From positions 7,179,582 through 7,243,581 of the forward strand of contig CM029386.1 of the NCBI GenBank assembly GCA_017165825.1: 64,000 bases of DNA, in the 5' to 3' direction. The DNA comes from Hepsetus odoe. Its lineage: Eukaryota > Chordata > Actinopteri > Characiformes > Hepsetidae. Each line of letters starts with the position of its first letter. The first letter of the stretch is position 1. Position numbers and translations under genes: made by a program. Below, in pieces: positions 1-10,544 of the stretch. Below the pieces are notes generated by a model that was not told where the DNA came from, searched no databases, and saw only the letters and a list, made by a program, of their open reading frames with translations.

Positions 1-372
1 GGATGAGTTATAAGTGTGAGGATATTGTCAGTTTAAAAGTCTGATGGCCAGGGGGAAGAAGCTATTTCCCATCCTGGTAGTGGAGGCCCATATGCTGCAC
101 CTTTTCCCGGATGGCAGGAGGGAGAAGAAAGTGTGGGATGGGTGTGTGGGATCATCCACAATGCTGGTTGCTTTGCGAATGCAGCTTCTCACAGCTTCTC
201 ACTCAGATGCTGAGGTAATGATGGTGTTGAATGCTGAACTGTAGTCGATGAACAGCATTCTGACATAACTGTCCTTTCTGTCCATATGAGAAAGGGCCAT
301 GTGGAGGGTGGTGGAGACAACAGTGCTCAGAGAGATGTTGAACATGTCAGTGAGAACATCTATCAGCTGTTC
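1..372 (-). mobile_element. L2-type LINE fragment, internally deleted
   Basis: Read on the minus strand, this matches pieces of the L2-type LINE at 5905-8476. Bases 40-185 match its C-terminal reverse transcriptase region, about 200-300 match the piece around the residues YSSAFNTII, and about 303-372 match the piece around LADVLTDIFNTSL. The order is kept but the segments between are missing, so the copy lost at least two internal blocks. It runs off the left edge of the window and is not coding. Confidence 0.8.
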
Positions 373-1067
373 ATATGCCTTGTGATTATGTTAATTATTA
401 TGATTGTTTGGTAAAAGTCTATACCATATACCATATACTAATCTCTATACCAAAGGGATTAAAATTGTTTGATTCAAAGGGCGACAAAGGTTTTTCAGAT
501 GGCATTGACACCAGATTTTGGTAATATTATATGAATTACTTTTCTAAAAACTGCTTTTAATAGAGTTAGGTCTAGTTTCACCTGAATGGTGATTAACGAC
601 AGTAATCTGGCAAACTAGAAAGCAAAAGCCTCTCTACAAAGACACAAAAACCTTTTTATTTTTTGCCTAAAATGGATTAAAATAATGTTAATAATTTTAA
701 AATAAAGTATTTCATCAGCCTACACAGTAGACTTAAACTAGCCTATTATAGCCAGCTTTCTATTATGCTTTCGATGATGGAACTAAAATATTCCTGAGTA
801 AATCCGAGATTAATGTTTTCTGATGTTCAGATCAGTTGTATAATATTTGTGTCCAAAATTACTTCAAAAAAAGACATGTTTTACGACAACTTCCAGTAAA
901 ACATATTTGTGTTCTCTTGTAAAGTTATCCTATTGGAGATATAATTTATGTTTTTATATGTAGTGAGCATTTGGAATTATACAAGAGCATATATATTTTT
1001 TGGATTCTGATGTTATATTTTATGTTATTAACATATGTATGCTAACTAGCAATGTCATTCAATATCG
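373..1067. other. AT-rich stretch without a recognised gene
   Basis: I see no coding region, tRNA or recognisable repeat here, only AT-rich sequence with short repeats such as ACCATATACC near 423-437. Confidence 0.5.
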
Positions 1068-1318
1068 GTAAGCGGTGGCCTAGTGTTTAGGGAGTTGGGC
1101 ACAAGACTGAAAAATGTTGGGTTCAAACACCTTACCAGTAGGTTGCCCTGAGGTACCCTTGAGCAAGGTACCGTCCCTGTCACTGCTCCATGGGTGTTTT
1201 TATAGCTGCCCCCTGCTGCGCGGTGTTTGCATGGGTTAAATGCAGAGGTCCGATTTTGTTGTAGTTCACTGTGTGCTGTGCTGTGACCTTGCAATGACAA
1301 AAATAGTCTCTTTCATTC
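1068..1318 (+). mobile_element. tRNA-derived SINE (family A)
   Basis: The head reads GCGGTGGCCTAGTG, a pol III A-box-like motif, followed by a B-box-like GGTTCAAAC. Next come the block TTGCCCTGAGGTACCC TTGAGCAAGG and the tail AATGCAGAGGTCC ... GCAATGACAA. The same head, core and tail recur at 5131-5388 (minus), 8698-8925, 19856-20034 (minus), 20799-21050 and 30764-31000. Confidence 0.85.
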
Positions 1319-1750
1319 ACCAGCCCATTATAATGTTGTAACAAATGCTGAAATTTTAGTTAATCCTTGAGGTAGCATTTAATGCTGTATGAAAATGTTT
1401 ACTGAAATCCTCCCATTTTTTTCTCTCTACAATTCAAGTCAAAATGTAAGGCTAACTGGAGGTTTACCACTAGGTTTTTCTTGTATGCACATTATGTGTG
1501 TTTTAAAATTTGAGGTATGTGAGGGTGGTGATTCAACTCTATGAAACTGGAAGTTTTAACCAATTAAAATGCAATTATATTATGCAAGTAATAATATTAA
1601 TTTTAATGTTAAGTTTTGTTAAAATTAAGTTCATGAGCTATTTTACACCAGAATTAGTGTATCCAAAAATAGGTTAGTCCTATAAATAGGTTAATCCTAT
1701 AGTTTTATTCCTATAAAGTCAAGCTGTGTTTTGTGCTATAAATGTACAAA

Positions 1751-1801
<51 letters not shown>

Positions 1802-2502
1802 TACACACTTCACACATGTGAAATGGAGCTAGAGAGAACAATACGCATCACATTGATCTGGAAGGTAGATGCATGCTGTCACTCTGTCACTGTAATTACA
1901 ATATTCCCCTCCACTGCTAATGAGAAGCTGAAGCACTAGCAGTCTGGTGGCCGTAATTCATTGACTCCTTACGATCCATCTAGTTATGAATGTGTGTTTG
2001 TCTGGGGAGGGGGGTCAACAGAGTAATCTTGCACATATATTACTACCTTGAGACTTTCTCCAGTTTAGTTACTAACTACACCTGTTGACACCTGGATGAA
2101 TTAGACTTCAGGTTAACAATTTAGAAGGCAAGGCAAATGGCAAGAAAAACAAAAAGCTTGCTATAAGCGTTGAATGTTTATTTTCAACCATTACAAAAGT
2201 AAAACTATTCATTTGGGTGAATTAGGCTAATGGTAGTTACATCTTACAATCATATATAGATAGTTACTAATATATTAAAGCACAACCTTGTATCTACACT
2301 CTGGCTCATGTGTGATGTCCAGACTATCCATGTGTACTCCATGTTCATTAAGGTCTATAATGTTCTGGTCAGTCTCTGCTGACTTCTGGCATCAACAAGG
2401 CATTTATGCCCAGAAAACTGCAACTCAGTGGAAATTTTCCACATTTTTTCCTTAATAAATAAACAGTCAGGCACAATATTTTGTCTCAGGTGTTTTCATA
2501 TG
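1319..2502. other. Unassigned AT-rich DNA with a (CA)n array
   Basis: No gene or transposon is recognised. The only clear structure is the dinucleotide array at 1752-1797. Confidence 0.5.
1752..1797. repeat. (CA)n microsatellite
   Basis: About 22 uninterrupted CA units. The threonine/histidine-rich reading frame across it is an artefact of the repeat. Confidence 0.98.
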
Positions 2503-2778
2503 TGTCACGGTCTGTCCACGGTTATGGTACGGTAGAGGTCGCTCTGTTCTGATTGAGCACACCTGAGCTCATGAAGGCACAGGTGTGCTTCATTGGGGCT
2601 GGTTATTTAAGCCCCAATGAGTCAGAACAGTTCGTGGCTCATTAACAGATGCTAAGCCTCCAAGTAATGTTGGGTTTTTAGGTCCTTGTGTTTTGTTTTG
2701 GTTACTATGGAAAATAAAGTTATGTTCTTGATCCCCGGCTCTGTGTTGACGTCCTACCCGCACCACACCAGCGTTACA
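2503..2778 (+). mobile_element. Solo LTR of the cargo-LTR family
   Basis: Begins TGTCACGG and ends GCGTTACA. It is flanked on both sides by the perfect 5-bp duplication ATATG (2498-2502 and 2779-2783). It holds the family landmarks: the TCATTGGGGCT / AGCCCCAATGA inverted repeat around TATTTAAG, an AP-1-like TGAGTCA, and the polyadenylation signal AATAAA near 2714. There is no internal region, as expected after LTR-LTR recombination. Confidence 0.9.
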
Positions 2779-3137
2779 ATATGGTGAGTGGGATGTTGAC
2801 ACATTGAATGGAAATTCCTGGTCTTGTCTTATGCTGCTGAAAGACATTGAACATGCTTAAATAAAAACCAAAAACAAAAACAAAAACTTATTATTATTAT
2901 TATTTTAAATATCTCTAAAGAATAATCATTAATTTATGATTCTGCCTTTAGCATGCTTAAAATAAAGTGCCATATGGCTCAGAGCAATCCCATATCTCTT
3001 GTTTGAGGACAACAATTGCTGTAGTTAAAGCTCACAAGCAAGGCTTTGGTGGGGATGGGGTGCACGGAAGAACATCATCTAGAAAGTGGTCCTTAAACTA
3101 ACATCTGGAGAAAATTTTGAGATGATGATTTAAAATA
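2779..3137. other. Unassigned AT-rich DNA
   Basis: Contains simple-sequence stretches ((CAAAAA)n and (TTA)n near 2866-2905). No gene is seen. Confidence 0.5.
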
Positions 3138-3600
3138 TACAGTTAGGTCCATACATATTTGGACATAATTTTGGTTCTGTACATTACCACAATGGATTTT
3201 AAATAAAACATCTCAGATGCAGTTGTAGTGCAGACTTTAAGCTTTAATTCAGTGGGTTTAACAAAAAGATTGCATAAAACTGTGAGGAACTAAAGGATTT
3301 TTTTTAAACACAATCCCTTCATTTCAGGGGCTCAAAAGTAATTATAACTATTATAACTATACAACTATTATAAAAGTAATTAAATAACTGAAAATCAAGT
3401 GTTCATTCTAATAACTGGTTGAAAACCCTTTGTTGGCAATGACAGCCTGAAGTCTTGAACTCATGGGCATCACCAGGTACTGGGTTTCCTCGTTTTTAAT
3501 GCTCTGCCAAGCCTTTACTGCAGTGGCTTTCAGTTGCTGTTTGTTGGTGGGCCTTTCTGTTCGAAATTTAGTATTCAACAAGTGAAATTAATGCTCAATT

Positions 3601-4313
3601 TGTGACTGTTCTGTGCCAGTAGAGGGCACCCTGCTCTGATTGTGCACACCTGGGCATCGGGTGCCAGGTGTGCCTCATTGGGGGCTGGCGTTATAAGCCC
3701 CAATGAATCAGAACGGGACACTGGTCATTCTGTGTGCATACCTCTATGTTTATTTCTATTATCTTTTATATGTTATTTTCAGTTTATTTAGTCTATGAGT
3801 TCTGTGCACATTATTTCTGTTATTAAAGTTCATTACGAAGCTCTCGGCTCTGCATTGATGTCCAGCCCACGACACCACACCATTACAGAAATGACCAGCT
3901 GCCACAAATGGACGTCGCGATCCGAGAGCTCCATTGAGATGCCTGCGAAGAACCACAGGACCGTCCAGGTGCTGGAGGCTGGGACAATAGAGGTTGAGCG
4001 GTGCCTTGGGTGTTTTTGCGACGTCCGCTCCCCTCCCAGGATTGGCCGAGGTTGTGCCAGTTCCAGCTCCAGCAACCAGGAGGGTGGGGCTGTGGAGCCA
4101 GCTCCCGCGTTAGGGCATTATAAGGCCCAATGACTCAGAGCGGGGCGCTGGTCATTCTGTGTGCGTACCTCTGTGTTTATTTCTGTTATCTTTTATGTTA
4201 TTTTCAGTTTATTTAGTCTATGAGTTCTGTGCACGATAATTTCTGCTATTAAAGTTCATTACGAAGCTCTCGGCTCTGTGTTGATGTCCAGCCCACGACA
4301 CCACACCGTTACA
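3601..4313 (+). mobile_element. Mini LTR element (two LTRs, about 0.2 kb inside)
   Basis: LTR 1 is 3601-3887 (TGTGACTG ... CATTACA). LTR 2 is about 4100-4313 and ends CCGTTACA. Both share the segment CATTCTGTGTGC ... GCTCTCGGCTCTG. The flanks CAATT (3596-3600) and TAATT (4314-4318) form an imperfect 5-bp target duplication. The interior begins GAAATGAC, like the GAAATGAG that follows the 5' LTR of the large copies. The 5' part of LTR 2 is diverged, so its left edge is approximate. The element sits inside the Tc1 relic. Confidence 0.75.
3891..4133 (+). CDS. Short ORF of the mini LTR element
   Basis: An ATG lies four bases after the LTR end TTACA and opens a frame of about 80 residues. It starts MTSCHKWTSRSESSIEMPAK, ends in a serine-rich stretch, and runs into LTR 2. 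Its position equals that of the small Met-Ser-Arg ORF in the large family members, but its sequence resembles them only weakly. I cannot assign a function, and it may not be translated. Confidence 0.35.
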   Translation: MTSCHKWTSRSESSIEMPAKNHRTVQVLEAGTIEVERCLGCFCDVRSPPRIGRGCASSSSSNQEGGAVEPAPALGHYKAQ

Positions 4314-4322
4314 TAATTGGGT

Positions 4323-4743
4323 TCAGATCAGGTGACTGACTTGGCCATTCAAGAATATTCCACTTCTTTGCTTTTGCTCTATATTATGAAACAGTGCCAA
4401 ATCCATGTGACTGCATTTAGCTGGATTTGAGCAGACAGTATGTCTTACCTCAGAATTCATTCGCTTGCCTCTGTTCTGTGTCACATCATCAATAAACACT
4501 AGTTTCCAGTGCCACTGGCAGCCATACACACACAAGCCATCACACTGTCTCTGCTGTGTTTTACAGATGATCATGAGCTGTTCCACGCCTTCTCCATACT
4601 TTTTTCTTTCCATCATCTTTCCATCCTCTGTATTTATTTTCATGCAGTCGTCTCTTAATGGTAGACTTGGATATCGATACACCTACATCCTGGAGAGTGT
4701 TGTTCACTTGCTTGGCTGTTGTGAAGGGGTTTCTCTTTCCCAT
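4323..4743 (-). pseudogene. Tc1-like transposase remnant
   Basis: The fragments cover the paired-like DNA-binding domain (4561-4743, with VSISKSTIKRRLHENKYRG) and, in another frame, the middle of the transposase (4323-4682, with WKLVFIDDVTQNRGKRMNSE). In the Tc1 family this protein binds the terminal repeats and cuts and joins at TA. Here the catalytic core is incomplete: the region that should hold the second aspartate is replaced by unrelated residues, and the C-terminus is displaced to 3420-3590 by an inserted LTR element. No function is expected. Confidence 0.8.
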
Positions 4744-5130
4744 GGAAATGATTCTATGATCATCCAGCCATGTTGTCTTCCATGGACTCCCAGGTCTTTG
4801 TGCATTGCTGAGTTCACCAGTGATTTATTTCTTTCTCAGGATGTAAACTGAAGATTTTGCCACTCCTAATATTTCTCAGATTGGTTTTTTCTGTTTTGGC
4901 AGCTTAAGGATGGTTTGTTTCACCTGCATGGAGAGCTCCTTTGACCACATGTTGTCTGTTCACACCAAAATCTTCCACATGCAAGCACCACTCCTCTCCA
5001 ACTCCAGGCCTTTTATCTGCTTAATTGATAATGACATAATGAAGGAACTTCCCACACCTGCCCATGAAATAGCCTTCGAATCAATTGTCCAATTACTTTT
5101 GGTCCCTTTATAAAGAGGGTGGCACATGTT

Positions 5131-5388
5131 AAAGTGGAAGTGAAAGTGACAACCCTTGTCATTGCGAGGCCACGGCACAGCACACATGAACCACAACGAA
5201 ATTGGACCTCTGCAATTAACCCATGCACACTCAAACCCGTGCAGCAGTGGGCAGCTATTGAAAGCGCCCGGGGAGCAGTGACGGGGACGGCACCTTGCTC
5301 AAGGGTACCTCAGGGCAACCTATTGGGAAGGGGTTCGAACCCCCGATCCTCCGATCATGTGGCCAACGACCTAACTACTAACTAATGT
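5131..5388 (-). mobile_element. tRNA-derived SINE (family A)
   Basis: Minus-strand copy with tail GTCATTGCGAGG (as read on plus), core CTTGCTCAAGGGTACCTCAG and B-box complement GGGGTTCGAACCCCCGATC. It is inserted in the Tc1 element 3140-5566. Confidence 0.88.
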
Positions 5389-5566
5389 TAAGGAGCTTGA
5401 ACACCTAAACCTTTAATCCAATTTGAATGTGGACACCCTGTAATGAAAGCTGAGAGTCTACCCATTATGTCCATGTCAATTATATAACTATAATTGGAAT
5501 ATGTTTCAGTAAACAGTTACAAAAACAAAACCTGTTTCAGTCTCCAAAGATGTATGGACCTAACTG

Positions 5567-5904
5567 TACTGTTGCATCTGATGCAGGTGATATGAAGATG
5601 AAATTAAACCAAACAGCAGTCTGATCTCTGTACCTGAGGCAAGTAGAGCAAGTTACACTTCCGGAAGGTAGCGGTAATCTGAAAGTGCAGCTCAAACCAT
5701 TTCCACTTAAACCATTTCCACCCACCCTCCAGACAGTTCTGTTTTCCAGTGTGAGAAATCTGGAGGTCCCTGAGTACCCCAAGAGAGAATCCCTATACTC
5801 TAGTATAAGGGAGTGTTTGTTTTTATTCTTTTTCATCTATGAATTTCAAATGTATTTTTCTCTAAGAAATATTATGATAAGCAAACCTCATTAAAATGAT
5901 TGGC
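5567..5904. other. Unassigned DNA
   Basis: No gene or known repeat is recognised between the Tc1 end and the L2-type LINE. Confidence 0.5.
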
Positions 5905-5971
5905 TCACATGGGGCTTTCAACCATGCAAATCTCAAGTCAGTTCTCCCCAAATTCCATCAACATGTGAACT

Positions 5972-6670
5972 TTGCAACGAGGGGGGAAAACACGCTGGAC
6001 TGTGTTTACACAAACATGGCTGGCGGGGCTCCACTCTGTACGCGCCAGCCATGTTTGTGTAAACACAGTCCAAGCGGAGCCCCGCCCCCACCTCGGACAC
6101 TCAGACCACATCTCTGTGCTGCTGATCCCAGCGTACAGACCCATCGTCAGGCGCGTGAGACCCACCCTGAAGCAAATAAAGACCTGGCCCACAGGAGCCA
6201 TCTCTGCTCTTCAGGACTGCTTCAAACGCACCGACTGGGACATGTTTAGGGAGGCTGCAACCTACGGTGACTCCATCAACCTGGAGGAGTACACAGCTTC
6301 AGTGACTGGCTACATCAGCAAGTGCATTGAGGATGTTACTGTCTCCAAGTTCATCATATCACGACCCAGCCAGAAGCCATGGATGACCGCGGAGCTGCGC
6401 AGACTCCTGAGAACCCGGGACAAGGCCTTCAAGTCAGGGGACGAGGCCGCCCTAAGAAAAGTGAGGGCAAACCTGTCTCGGGCCATCAGAGCAGCAAAGC
6501 GTGCTCACGCAGAGAGAATCCATGGCCACTTCAAGAACACTGGTGACACGCGCCGCATGTGGCAGGGCATCCAGGCCCTCACCAACTACAGGACATCTCC
6601 ACCTGCCTGTGACGGTGACCCCACCCTCCCAGATGCGCTGAACCACTTCTACGCACAGTTTGATGCGTGA
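5972..6670 (+). pseudogene. L2-type LINE ORF2, endonuclease end and linker
   Basis: Residues from about 6073 onward read PRPHLGHSDHISVLLIPAYR, the end of an apurinic-like endonuclease domain, where the SDH motif contributes to catalysis. A basic helical linker rich in Arg, Lys and Ala follows (LRRLLRTRDKAFKSGDEAAL, RAIRAAKRAHAERIHGHF). The residues encoded before 6073 come from the palindrome and are not part of the protein. The frame closes at 6668-6670, where the downstream RT frame takes over one base out of phase. In intact relatives this is one continuous polypeptide. The endonuclease nicks target DNA for target-primed reverse transcription. Confidence 0.85.
5996..6072. repeat. Perfect 30-bp inverted repeat, 17-nt loop
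   Basis: The left arm 5996-6025 (TGGACTGTGTTTACACAAAC...) is the exact reverse complement of 6043-6072. It interrupts the endonuclease coding region and shifts its frame. Confidence 0.97.
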
Positions 6671-8124
6671 ACGACACGAGAATGAGGAAGACCACCCCTC
6701 CTCCGAACGACCAGATTCTCTGCCTGACCACAGCCGAGGTGAGAAGATCTCTTCTCAGAGTCAACCCACGGAAAGCTGCCGGTCCAGACAATATTCAAGG
6801 TTGTGTGCTCAGAGGATGTGCAGAACAGCTGGCAGATGTTCTCACTGACATCTTCAACACCTCTCTGAGCACCACTGTTGTTCCAAGGTGCTTCAAGACC
6901 ACCAGCATCATTCCAGTGCCAAAGAAACCATCCATCTCCTGCCTCAACGACTATCGTCCCGTCGCACTCACACCCATCATCATGAAGTGCTTCGAGAGGC
7001 TGGTCATGAGGCACATCAAGTCCCAGATCCTCTCCTCACTAGACCCCCTGCAGTTTGTGTATTGTCCCAACCGCTCAACGGACGATGCAATCTCCACCAC
7101 CCTCCATCTGGCCCTTTTTCATCTTGACAGAAAGGACAGTTACGTCAGAATGCTGTTCATCGACTACAGTTCAGCATTCAACACCATCATCCCTCAGCAC
7201 CTGAGTGAGAAGCTGAGGCTGCTGGGCCTGAATACCTCCCTCTGTAACTGGATCCTGGACTTCCTGACTGGGAGACCCCAGTCAGTCAGGATCAGTAGCA
7301 GCACCTCCAACACCATCACACTGAGCACAGGAGCCCCCCAGGGCTGTGTGCTCAGCCCACTGCTGTTCACACTGATGACCCATGACTGTGCAGCCAAGCA
7401 CAGCTCGAACCACATCATCAAATTCGCTGATGATACAACCGTGGTGGGTCTGATCAGCGGTGGAGACAAGGCAGCCTACAGAGAGGAGATACAAGAGCTG
7501 AAGGACTGGTGCAGAACCAACAACCTGTCTCTGAACGTCGACAAGACTAAAGAGATGGTTGTTAACTTCAGGAGATCACGTCGGGACCACACTCCACTTA
7601 TCATCAACACCTCACCTGTGGAGATGGTCCAGAGCACCAAGTTTCTTGGTGTTCACATCACTGACAACCTCACGTGGTCCCTCAACACCAACTCCATCAC
7701 AAAGAAAGCCCAGCAGCGCCTCTACTTCCTGCGCTGACTGAGGAAAGCCCATCTCCCACCTTCCATCTTCACCATCTTCTACAGAGGAACCATTAAGAGC
7801 ATCCTGAGCGGCTGCATTACTGCCTGGTACGGGAACTGCAACGTCTTAGACCGCAAGTCCCTACAACGAGGAGTGAGAACAGCTGAGAAGATCATCGGGA
7901 TCTCTCTGCCCTCTGTACAGGACATTTTCACCACTCGCTGCATCCGCAAAGCAACCAGCATTGTGGATGATCCCTCCCACCCATCCCACACTCTCTTCTC
8001 CCTCCTGCCGTCCGGGAAAAGGTTCCGCAGCATACGGGCTTCCACTTCCAGGATGGGAAATAGTTTCTTCCCCCTGGCCATCAGACTCTTGAACTCTGAA
8101 AACACCAATATCTTGAACTCTTAA
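6667..8124 (+). pseudogene. L2-type LINE reverse transcriptase, one in-frame stop
   Basis: The frame 6667-7737 encodes 356 residues with the canonical non-LTR RT blocks: RKAAGPDNIQ, LNDYRPVALTPIIMKCFERL, FIDYSSAFNTIIP, GAPQGCVLSPLLF, and the catalytic FADD box in KFADDTTVVGL. A TGA at 7735-7737 follows YFLR. Beyond it the same frame stays open to 8124 with the usual C-terminal domain (YRGTIKSILSGCITAWYGN, then SLPSVQDIF and HTLFSLLPSGKRFRSI). A single nonsense change and the upstream frameshift are therefore the only lesions I see in this part. RT would copy the element's own RNA at a nicked target in the nucleus. Confidence 0.92.
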
Positions 8125-8697
8125 ACCCAGTCCACTTTTCATCCTGTATTTATTTATTTATCTCGTGTTGCACTCTTGCACTTTAAATTCAGAAACACCG
8201 CTCCACCACACTGCTACACCATAATCTACCTGGGCTGCTTTGTTCCACAACACTGTAGCCCTCTACGGATGAATGTACTGTCAGTTGTGCCGTCTGTTGT
8301 TGTCTGTCTTGTCTGCACTTGTTGTCCCATGTTGTGTCTTGTGTTGTCTTGTGTTGTCATGTGTCTTGTCTTGTGTGTAGCACCAGGGTCCTGGAGGAAC
8401 GTTATTTCGTTTCACTGTGTACTGTGTATATGGCTGAAATGACAATAAAATCCTACTTGACTTGACTTGACTTGACTTTTCAGCTCCCTCTTCTTGCTTC
8501 TTGCCAGGACAAGCTGCAGTATTATCTTGAATAACCCCAATGTCTTCTCAGTAGGCCTGATCCTAACCAGACATCATCACACCACACAACACTAGAGAAC
8601 TTTTTGCAATTTACTTCTTAATGTATAGGTTTAAGGGTTCTTGATTTCTTAATGACACAGAAAATAAGCATGAGAAGAAGCCCCAAGAAGCCCATCT

Positions 8698-8925
8698 CCT
8701 CGGGAAGTGGTGGCCTAGTGGTTAGGGAGTTGCCCCTGCATCGGAAGATTGTGGGTTTGATTCCTTCACCAGTAGGTTGCCCTGAGGTACCCTTGAGTAA
8801 GGTACCATCCCTGTCACTGCTCTCCGGGTGCTTTCAATAGATGCATAGTGTTTGCATGGGTTAAATGCAGAGGTCCAATTTTGTTGGACAAGCAATGACA
8901 AGGGTTATCACTTTCACGTTAAAAG
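8698..8925 (+). mobile_element. tRNA-derived SINE (family A)
   Basis: Head AGTGGTGGCCTAGTGGTTAG, core TTGCCCTGAGGTACCC, tail AATGCAGAGGTCCAATTTTG ... AGCAATGACAAGG. Confidence 0.88.
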
Positions 8926-9405
8926 AAAAAAAATATCATTTTGTATTTCGATTTCATTTTCATATCGTTTTCATTGTCTTGTAACTTACAATCTATTTTT
9001 CTGGTGAAATTGCCATATTTCAAGGTAAACCATCCCTAATGTTGCTCATTTGAGTATTTCTGCTTATTTTTGCTTATTTTAGTTTTGAGAAATCTTACAA
9101 AGTAGATGTAGCTCTCTCTGAAATCTTTTTTGTTTCTTTTATTTTTTAACCTAAGCATTTACATATACAATCAAATTTTTGAACTTTTCAATCTATTGAT
9201 GCAAGGCCCCTTGAAATCTGTAAAGGGTAAAACCAGTTATGACCATCATATTCTTGTGCCTTTAAAACGAAAATGTACATTTACCTTTAATGTAAATTGG
9301 CATAGCAGTATTTTTTCAAGTAGTGTTTGGCCCATCTGTTATTATTTTTACTTTAAAAATAAAAATAGAATAAATTGAAGTTTCCTATAAAATTGTGAGC
9401 ATATT
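8926..9405. other. Unassigned AT-rich DNA
   Basis: AT-rich with T and A runs. No gene or repeat family is recognised. Confidence 0.5.
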
Positions 9406-9819
9406 TAATATGCACAATGTCACAATTAGGCAAGTGAGTATTTTGACCATATAATTTTTATGCATACATTCCAAGCTGTAAAAATTGAATGCCAATTGGA
9501 TTTAAGCAGATAAGGTGTATACACATGTATTTGCGAAATGAGGGAGGGTGTGGCCTATGGAGATCAACACCTTATATCAAGGTGTGCATAACCATTAGGC
9601 AGCTTCCTCCGGCAACATGGGCCAAAAAAGATATAACAAAAGAGATATAACTGACATATCTGAAAAGCCAAATATCTGAAAAAAAGTCTGCAGCACTGAA
9701 ATTGCTAAGATATTTGGGCGTGATAACAGAACCATCAAATGGTCTGTTGTAAATTGTCAAAAGATTAGCAAGAAATGTGCTAAGAAATAAAAATGCAAAT
9801 GTACTGACAAGGATTTGAG

Positions 9820-10430
9820 AAGAACCTTATATTTCTGTGCTGTCATTTTTCAGAACTGCAACCTACCTGGTGTGCCCAGAAGTACAAGATGTTCACTGCT
9901 CAGAGACATGACCAAGGTAAGGAGGGGAAGGAAGGAAAGAGCACCACTGAACAAAATACAAATGGAAACGTCAAGATTGGACCTTGATTTTTCAAAGGTT
10001 TTATGGGGTGAGGAGACGAGAATGATTTATGATGGGCCAGATGGATAGGCACAGAGCTCCACTTCAACTCAGACGCCAGTAAGGTGGTGGTGGGGTACTG
10101 GTATGGGCTGTGATTATTAAAGATGAGCTAGTTGGACCTTTTTGGGTTGAAGATGAACTCAAAAACTCCAAAACCTACTGCTGTTTTAAAAGACACTTTC
10201 TTCAAGCAGTGTTTCAGGAAGATGTGTGCATCTTTCAAGAAGACCATGATCTTTTTGCAGGAAGATACTCCATTACTTGCATAGAAGTTCTCCACTGAGT
10301 GGCTCACCATTAAAGGCCTCAAAGATGAAAGAATAATGACATGGCCCTCTTCCTCAACTGACCTAAACCCTGTTGAGAACTTGTGGACCTTCTTAAATGA
10401 CAGATTTACAGGGAAGGAAAACAGTCAACC
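9820..10430 (+). pseudogene. Mariner-type transposase remnant
   Basis: Several short frames hold transposase-like sequence. Near 9900-9990 is a piece with RDMTKVRRGRKERAPLNK. Near 10020-10060 the tryptophan/glycine/proline-rich block MIYDGPDG lies at the place where Tc1/mariner proteins have their first catalytic region. Near 10342-10400 is the C-terminal DLNPVENLW motif. Stops and frameshifts separate them. The cut-and-paste enzyme of this family would act on the inverted ends near 9421 and 18050. The remnant is non-functional. Confidence 0.7.
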
Positions 10431-10544
10431 TCTCTGAACAGTGTCTGGGAGGCTGTGATTTCTGCTTCACAAAAAGTTGATCGTTAACAGATCAAGAAGC
10501 TGACTCCTTGATTGGAATTTTTTTTTTTCTGAAATGCTCACTTG

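Larger units (their letters stand above)
3140..5566 (-). mobile_element. Tc1-like transposon, decayed and interrupted
   Basis: Inverted ends CAGTTAGGTCCATACATAT (from 3140) and ATGTATGGACCTAACTG (to 5566) are each next to TA (3138-3139, 5567-5568). Transposase runs on the minus strand. An N-terminal helix-turn-helix piece reads PFTTAKQVNNTLQDVG at 4561-4743, the middle includes LVFIDDVTQNRGKRMNSE within 4323-4682, and the C-terminal end lies at about 3420-3590. Frameshifts and two insertions (LTR element 3601-4313, SINE 5131-5388) make it inactive. Confidence 0.88.
5905..8476 (+). mobile_element. L2-type LINE, 5'-truncated, well preserved
   Basis: Starts inside the endonuclease domain (residues VLPKFHQHVNFATRG at about 5940-5985). 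It continues through reverse transcriptase (LFIDYSSAFNTIIP, GAPQGCVLSPLLF, KFADDTTVVGL) and ends with AATAAAATCC followed by an (ACTTG)n tail at 8453-8476. I assign it to the L2/CR1 group from the RT motifs and short repeat tail; the exact clade is not proven. Damage: a rearranged palindrome at 5996-6072, a frameshift near 6665 and one stop codon at 7735. Confidence 0.9.

Noticed and set aside
1742..1939. Open frame across the (CA)n array
   Set aside because: Protein is almost wholly threonine/histidine from the microsatellite; no independent coding evidence.
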